64,000 nt of DNA from Microvirga lenta. Its GTDB lineage: Bacteria; Pseudomonadota; Alphaproteobacteria; Rhizobiales; Beijerinckiaceae. The stretch spans positions 310,001 through 374,000 of the forward strand of contig NZ_JAJBBR010000005.1 of the NCBI RefSeq assembly GCF_020532555.1, in the 5' to 3' direction. Every line of letters starts with the position of its first letter. Position 1 is the first letter of the stretch. The position numbers and the translations under genes are program-made. The notes under the pieces were generated by a model. It saw only the letters and a list, made by a program, of their open reading frames with translations, did no database searches and was not told the origin of the DNA. Shown one piece after another: positions 60,683-64,000 of this stretch.

Positions 60683-62410
60683 TTATTCTGCGCCCGAAGC
60701 CTCGGGCGCAGCCTCTGACTGTATCTCCAAGTCGGGCTTCTTGACGTGCACTCCAAACTTCGTCACTCGGCGAGCATTAACATCGGACTCTTCGCCGATT
60801 CTCGTGAGAGCTTCTTTCGTCCGTTTAGAGATCTCTTTCATTGCGGGCGAGGCATTCACAACTCCTTCAAACTGCAATGCTCCTGCTATGATCCTTCTCA
60901 GGTTCTGCCCGGAACTTTCTTTCAAGATGCGGTAATACTCGTCCACGGGCATCGTTGCTAACGCGGCGAGCGCATCACCGTCCCAACCATCCTTAAGGCG
61001 CAAAAGCAGTGCCGGCAGGTCACGCTCTTCCGATATGGTAGCGAGTTTCGCGTTGAAGGCGTCTACGATCTCGGGGTCAGTGATGTCACTCCCAAAGGCA
61101 TATTCTTCAAGGTCGAAGAACTTACGGCTCTCATCTCGGTTCGCGACATAAAACTTTATCATCTCGGACGCCTGAGCGTCCCGTCCAAGCTCTCTGAAAA
61201 GGCTAACTGTGCCGTTCAGGTTCAGCGGTGAGATGTGATTGTAGTTCTTCATAAAGGAAGAATAGATCCCATCCAGCACTTCATCTTGATTGTTATCAAA
61301 TGAATCGTGATATTTGCGCCAAGCCTCTTCGAATGAACCCTCAGCCCTCGCTGCCAAGATCTTCTCGCGGATCTCTTTAGCATGCAGCTCGACCTTCTCA
61401 GGATCGAAGTAGCCATTCCGCACGCCATCAATAAGCACAAGGTCAAACTCGTCGGTCGACATATAGCCATACGCATCAAGCAATGCATTCCAGGCTGTTT
61501 CTTTTTCTGGAGTGTCCTGGCTCTTCTTGAGCCCGAATAAACTCTTCGGTCTCTTGTGTATTAGATAATCCAGCGTTGGCGCCTCATCGGGCTGATAGTA
61601 GGACCATCCAATCAGTGCTAATGAAGATGTAGCTCGATCAAACACTTCAGCATCTTCTTGAAGAAGTGGCTTGATGGTGCGAACGAGACGCTCGATCTTT
61701 TTAATCACGCGAATGTTCCGAATACCAAGCGAGGAGCACCGGTCCCGTATAAGTTGGCTGTCGGTATCAGCGTCAGGAAGCGCAACCGATACGCACTCTT
61801 GTGCCGTTGGCGCGAACGTGAGTGACACATCTACCACTTTCTCCAGATATGCTTCGAACTTCTGCCTATCTGGACTAGCGAGAGCCTCATCATTCAATAG
61901 GAGGACAACCTTGCAGCCCCTCTCTTCCTTAAGGAACGAGGTCAATCCAAGCACATCGGCTGACTCAAGCTTGGATCCCTTACGCTCAAGATCGTCGATA
62001 CAGACGATTTGATTGCGAACTGTCAGGAAGAAGGCCGGTGCTGCACCACTTAGATAGCTCTTCGCACCCGGGATGAGGTTGGCCAGCCATGCGTACTTTC
62101 TTCCGAACCCTTCAGCTGACTCGACTGTCGATTTTAAGGTATCAAGGCTGGCCTTCTGATGGACTTGGTCCTTTTTTACCGTGCCTTCAAAAATCGCGTA
62201 CTTAACCTCGTCAAGAGAGTTGACGCCAAATAGGGAAACATAGGCGTACCTTTCCAACCCTATACCTGCGGTTCTTTGACTAGCTTCTTGAAGGTAGCGC
62301 CTCCAGCTGAATGTCTTGCCAACACCCCACTTCCCTTTAATGCATAGTACTTCGGGCGTCTTCGATGCTAGAAAACGCGAGATTTCATTCTTCACCAACT
62401 CCGTCGACAA
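60683..62410 (-). CDS. KAP-like P-loop NTPase, candidate defence protein
   Basis: A 575-aa protein. The TTG start at 62410 is preferred because TGGAGG lies 6 nt upstream; the product then begins with STELVKNEISRFLASK. Walker A is GKWGVGKTF at about residue 27 and Walker B is IVCIDDLERKGSK at about 135, with a KVVLLLNDEAL strand after it. This order resembles KAP/STAND-like P-loop proteins. The C-terminal 350 residues are helical with no recognised domain. No membrane helix pair is evident. The gene is low in GC and sits alone in the island. Anti-phage sensing is possible but unproven. Confidence 0.6.
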   Translation of the reverse strand: MSTELVKNEISRFLASKTPEVLCIKGKWGVGKTFSWRRYLQEASQRTAGIGLERYAYVSLFGVNSLDEVKYAIFEGTVKKDQVHQKASLDTLKSTVESAEGFGRKYAWLANLIPGAKSYLSGAAPAFFLTVRNQIVCIDDLERKGSKLESADVLGLTSFLKEERGCKVVLLLNDEALASPDRQKFEAYLEKVVDVSLTFAPTAQECVSVALPDADTDSQLIRDRCSSLGIRNIRVIKKIERLVRTIKPLLQEDAEVFDRATSSLALIGWSYYQPDEAPTLDYLIHKRPKSLFGLKKSQDTPEKETAWNALLDAYGYMSTDEFDLVLIDGVRNGYFDPEKVELHAKEIREKILAARAEGSFEEAWRKYHDSFDNNQDEVLDGIYSSFMKNYNHISPLNLNGTVSLFRELGRDAQASEMIKFYVANRDESRKFFDLEEYAFGSDITDPEIVDAFNAKLATISEERDLPALLLRLKDGWDGDALAALATMPVDEYYRILKESSGQNLRRIIAGALQFEGVVNASPAMKEISKRTKEALTRIGEESDVNARRVTKFGVHVKKPDLEIQSEAAPEASGAE

Positions 62411-62544
62411 ATTGTTCCTCCAAATTATTGCTTGCTTGAGTAAGGCTCCGCTGCGGGTCAAACGTGCGAACGAGGTCTGACCGTTCTACCGCTGTCAGGT
62501 GATGCGCCGTCGATAAAGAAAGCAGAGCGCACCGCAATAGGTTA

Positions 62545-62937
62545 TTAAGGCATGACCTGCTCGACGCGGCAGCTCGCAGACGAGACATCCCGCCCAGAGC
62601 GGGGTTTCACATTAATCATCCCTCGACCTGGGGTAGCTCCTGGGCCCAAATTGTTCACGGCTGCGACGCTGGAGCCAATCAGCTTCTTGTCAGCGTCATA
62701 GGCTGAACACATAAACATTACCCCGCTATAAGTTACGGGACTTTTGTTCGTCACCTCGAACAATATGCGTGCGAAGCTTTCGACCGCCGCTGGGGTAATC
62801 TGGCCCACCGTCACAGAGATGAAGTCTGCGGGACGCGACTGAGCAGTGGCTGGCGCGACCATGAGCAAAAGACCCGCTACGCCAATCGAGGCCCGCTCTA
62901 TGCAAGTCTTCGTAAAATTTGTAGTGAGACCTTCCAT
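62545..62937 (-). CDS. Small secreted hypothetical protein
   Basis: A 130-aa protein. ATG 62937 has AAGGGGG 5 nt upstream. The signal peptide is EGLTTNFTKTCIERASIGVA then GLLLMVAPATAQS. The mature part (FARILFEVTNKSPVTYSGV, MFMCSAYDADKKLIGSSVAA) looks like a beta-sandwich similar to FxLYD-type domains. Two cysteines could pair. No family is certain. Confidence 0.55.
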   Translation of the reverse strand: MEGLTTNFTKTCIERASIGVAGLLLMVAPATAQSRPADFISVTVGQITPAAVESFARILFEVTNKSPVTYSGVMFMCSAYDADKKLIGSSVAAVNNLGPGATPGRGMINVKPRSGRDVSSASCRVEQVMP

Positions 62938-63040
62938 ATATTCCCCCTTTGCCTTGTCGATGCTGGCATAGCCAAGCAGCGTCCTCAATACCAGGTGGTC
63001 GCATCACACGGCTATTTCCGCTGCGATAGAACTTGGCTTT

Positions 63041-63796
63041 TCATTCCTCGACCCTCCTGCGCAGGTCCTCGATGTATTCGGCGGTCGTAAGCGGGTAGTT
63101 GATGGGGCGTCGGCGGGTAATGTCGCTCAGCCGGGGAATGCGGTTGTTGGCGCAGATCTCGGCTTCCGTCAGTGAGACTATCCCGCGACCGTCGCGCCCT
63201 TCGGCCAGACACTCCACCCGCCACTGTTCCGCCGCTTCCTTGAGGTGGCTCGCGGCTTCGAGATCGAACCTCCGGACACGGCACCGGATCGTCTCGACGC
63301 TCCGCTTGAGATCCGCCACAGCCGGAGCGTCCGACAGGTTCTGGTGGAAGATGCGGCAGGCTTCCGTCTCGCTGACCTGCTCGCGCTCCTTGATCGCCCG
63401 GACCGCGCCGGAGGCCCAGGCCGTGGCCATCTCCGTGTTAGCATCCGGTGCGGGGTTTCCCGCCGCTCGGCCTTTCGTAGAGCCGCGCAGGAACTTCCAG
63501 ATTGGGTGATTTCGTCCATCAAGGAGGGCATCGACCAGCGAAAGCGCCTCCAGCACCCCGGCGTCAGCGGCCTGCATCTTCGCGGGCGACTGATCCGAGA
63601 GGAGCATCCTCGCGAATTGAGCTTGGATCGCCAGGAGGGCGGCGGCCACTCGCTTCACATCCGGAGGCGCGTCTCCATCGACCTCGCGACCTTCAACGGC
63701 TCGCCTGACGTGATCCCGGACCTCGCTCGCGAAGAGCGCATCAGCCTGCGAATAGTCCTCCTTGAGCTTGGCAACCTTGGTATCGAGCTTCGGCAT
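63041..63796 (-). CDS. Hypothetical 251-aa charged protein
   Basis: ATG 63796 (MPKLDTKVAKLKEDYSQA) with AAGGG 7 nt upstream; an ATG six codons earlier lacks a site. The protein is highly charged and helical, with SETEACRIFHQNLSDAPAV in the middle and an Arg/Glu-rich end. No domain recognised. It is divergent from the serine recombinase, 140 bases apart, which is a common position for a recombination-associated or regulatory gene. Confidence 0.55.
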   Translation of the reverse strand: MPKLDTKVAKLKEDYSQADALFASEVRDHVRRAVEGREVDGDAPPDVKRVAAALLAIQAQFARMLLSDQSPAKMQAADAGVLEALSLVDALLDGRNHPIWKFLRGSTKGRAAGNPAPDANTEMATAWASGAVRAIKEREQVSETEACRIFHQNLSDAPAVADLKRSVETIRCRVRRFDLEAASHLKEAAEQWRVECLAEGRDGRGIVSLTEAEICANNRIPRLSDITRRRPINYPLTTAEYIEDLRRRVEE

Positions 63797-63936
63797 TAGA
63801 CAACCCTTCTTCATCTTCAGGTTGAATATCGCTTGCCTTACAACCTAAGTCTCACGTTATAATCTGTCACTTCGGTTGGGTGCGGGTTTCGATTGCCCAC
63901 ACCTTTGCGCTTTCCGGAGAATGAGAAACGAAAGGG

Positions 63937-64000
63937 ATGCTCAACATCATGCCCCGTAAGGCTTTGACCCAGGCTGTCGCCTATCTCCGCACCTCATCAA
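63937..64000 (+). CDS. Serine recombinase / resolvase, N-terminal codons only
   Basis: The frame from ATG 63937 (or ATG 63949, in frame) reads MPRKALTQAVAYLRTSS to the window end. AVAYLRTSS is the first strand and catalytic-serine region of serine recombinases (YxRxS). The rest lies beyond the window, so small resolvase versus large integrase cannot be decided. Position at the far side of a tRNA-bounded island suggests an island integrase. Confidence 0.75.
   Translation, partial: MLNIMPRKALTQAVAYLRTSS

Larger units (their letters stand above)
58302..64000. mobile_element. Probable integrated genomic island starting at tRNA-Thr
   Basis: Directly downstream of tRNA-Thr, coding GC drops visibly (about 50-55 % by eye over most of 58.4-63.0 kb) and recognisable housekeeping genes stop. 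Contents are unknown or mobile-type genes, and the window ends in the start of a serine recombinase. The right end and any duplicated att sequence lie beyond the window, so the extent is provisional. A tandem GGGGTCTTTTT pair is at 58362-58384. Confidence 0.6.

Noticed and set aside
60683..62461. NTPase start at the TTG at 62461
   Set aside because: There is no ribosome site before it; TGGAGG is 6 nt before the TTG at 62410.

Overview
The window is about 64 kb of GC-rich (roughly 62-65 %) chromosome from an alphaproteobacterium of the Rhizobiales (Hyphomicrobiales), most likely the Methylobacteriaceae/Microvirga neighbourhood. Support comes from the tRNA-His, which lacks G-1 and carries A73, a trait of this clade. 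Other support is C4-pathway hemA (5-aminolevulinate synthase), a murA-DUF2948-hisD-UPF0262-phosphatase cluster, a CIRCE-controlled groESL, Irr-box-like sites at bfd and bfr, phasins, and a PdhS/PleC/DivJ-type histidine kinase. Genus is an inference.

Layout. 1-6.6 kb: 3' end of a MetQ lipoprotein gene, a flavodoxin-like oxidoreductase, an aldo/keto reductase, a VOC protein, a divergent MarR / DoxX-GST module with three operator-like palindromes, and a secreted RTX protein. 6.7-14.6 kb: groEL-groES, a DMT exporter, an L,D-transpeptidase, an SMR transporter, DUF2076, NUDIX and a 503-aa coiled-coil protein. 14.7-23.3 kb: a 2-hydroxyacid oxidation locus. glcD-glcE-(37-codon ORF)-glcF runs leftward. 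A tightly overlapping cytochrome c-lutA-membrane protein-lutB-lutC-glycolipid-binding operon runs rightward from the same intergenic region. 23.4-31.5 kb: bfd and bfr, a Pat-type acyl-CoA synthetase/GNAT fusion, a GNAT overlapping a PAS histidine kinase, and two phasins.

31.5-46.9 kb: envelope and secreted proteins (Omp25-like barrel, Gly-rich protein, serralysin-type M10 protease), a PAS-GGDEF-EAL protein, RtcB and several small proteins, ending at tRNA-His. 47-58.2 kb: tctBAC, terC, azlCD, the phosphatase-UPF0262-hisD-DUF2948-murA-small protein cluster, and hemA with an FNR/FixK-type box. 58.2-64 kb: immediately 3' of tRNA-Thr(GGT) the composition drops and unrecognised genes begin (membrane coiled-coil protein, winged-helix-like protein, KAP-like P-loop NTPase, secreted protein). 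The window ends in the first codons of a serine recombinase. This looks like one end of an integrated island and is the best place for an undescribed, possibly defence-related, system.

Working together: the glc and lut gene sets should oxidise glycolate and lactate and pass electrons to the respiratory chain, with a small c-type cytochrome as candidate carrier. The Irr and FNR-like boxes link iron storage and haem synthesis to iron and oxygen status. All assignments come from reading the sequence; no database search was run.
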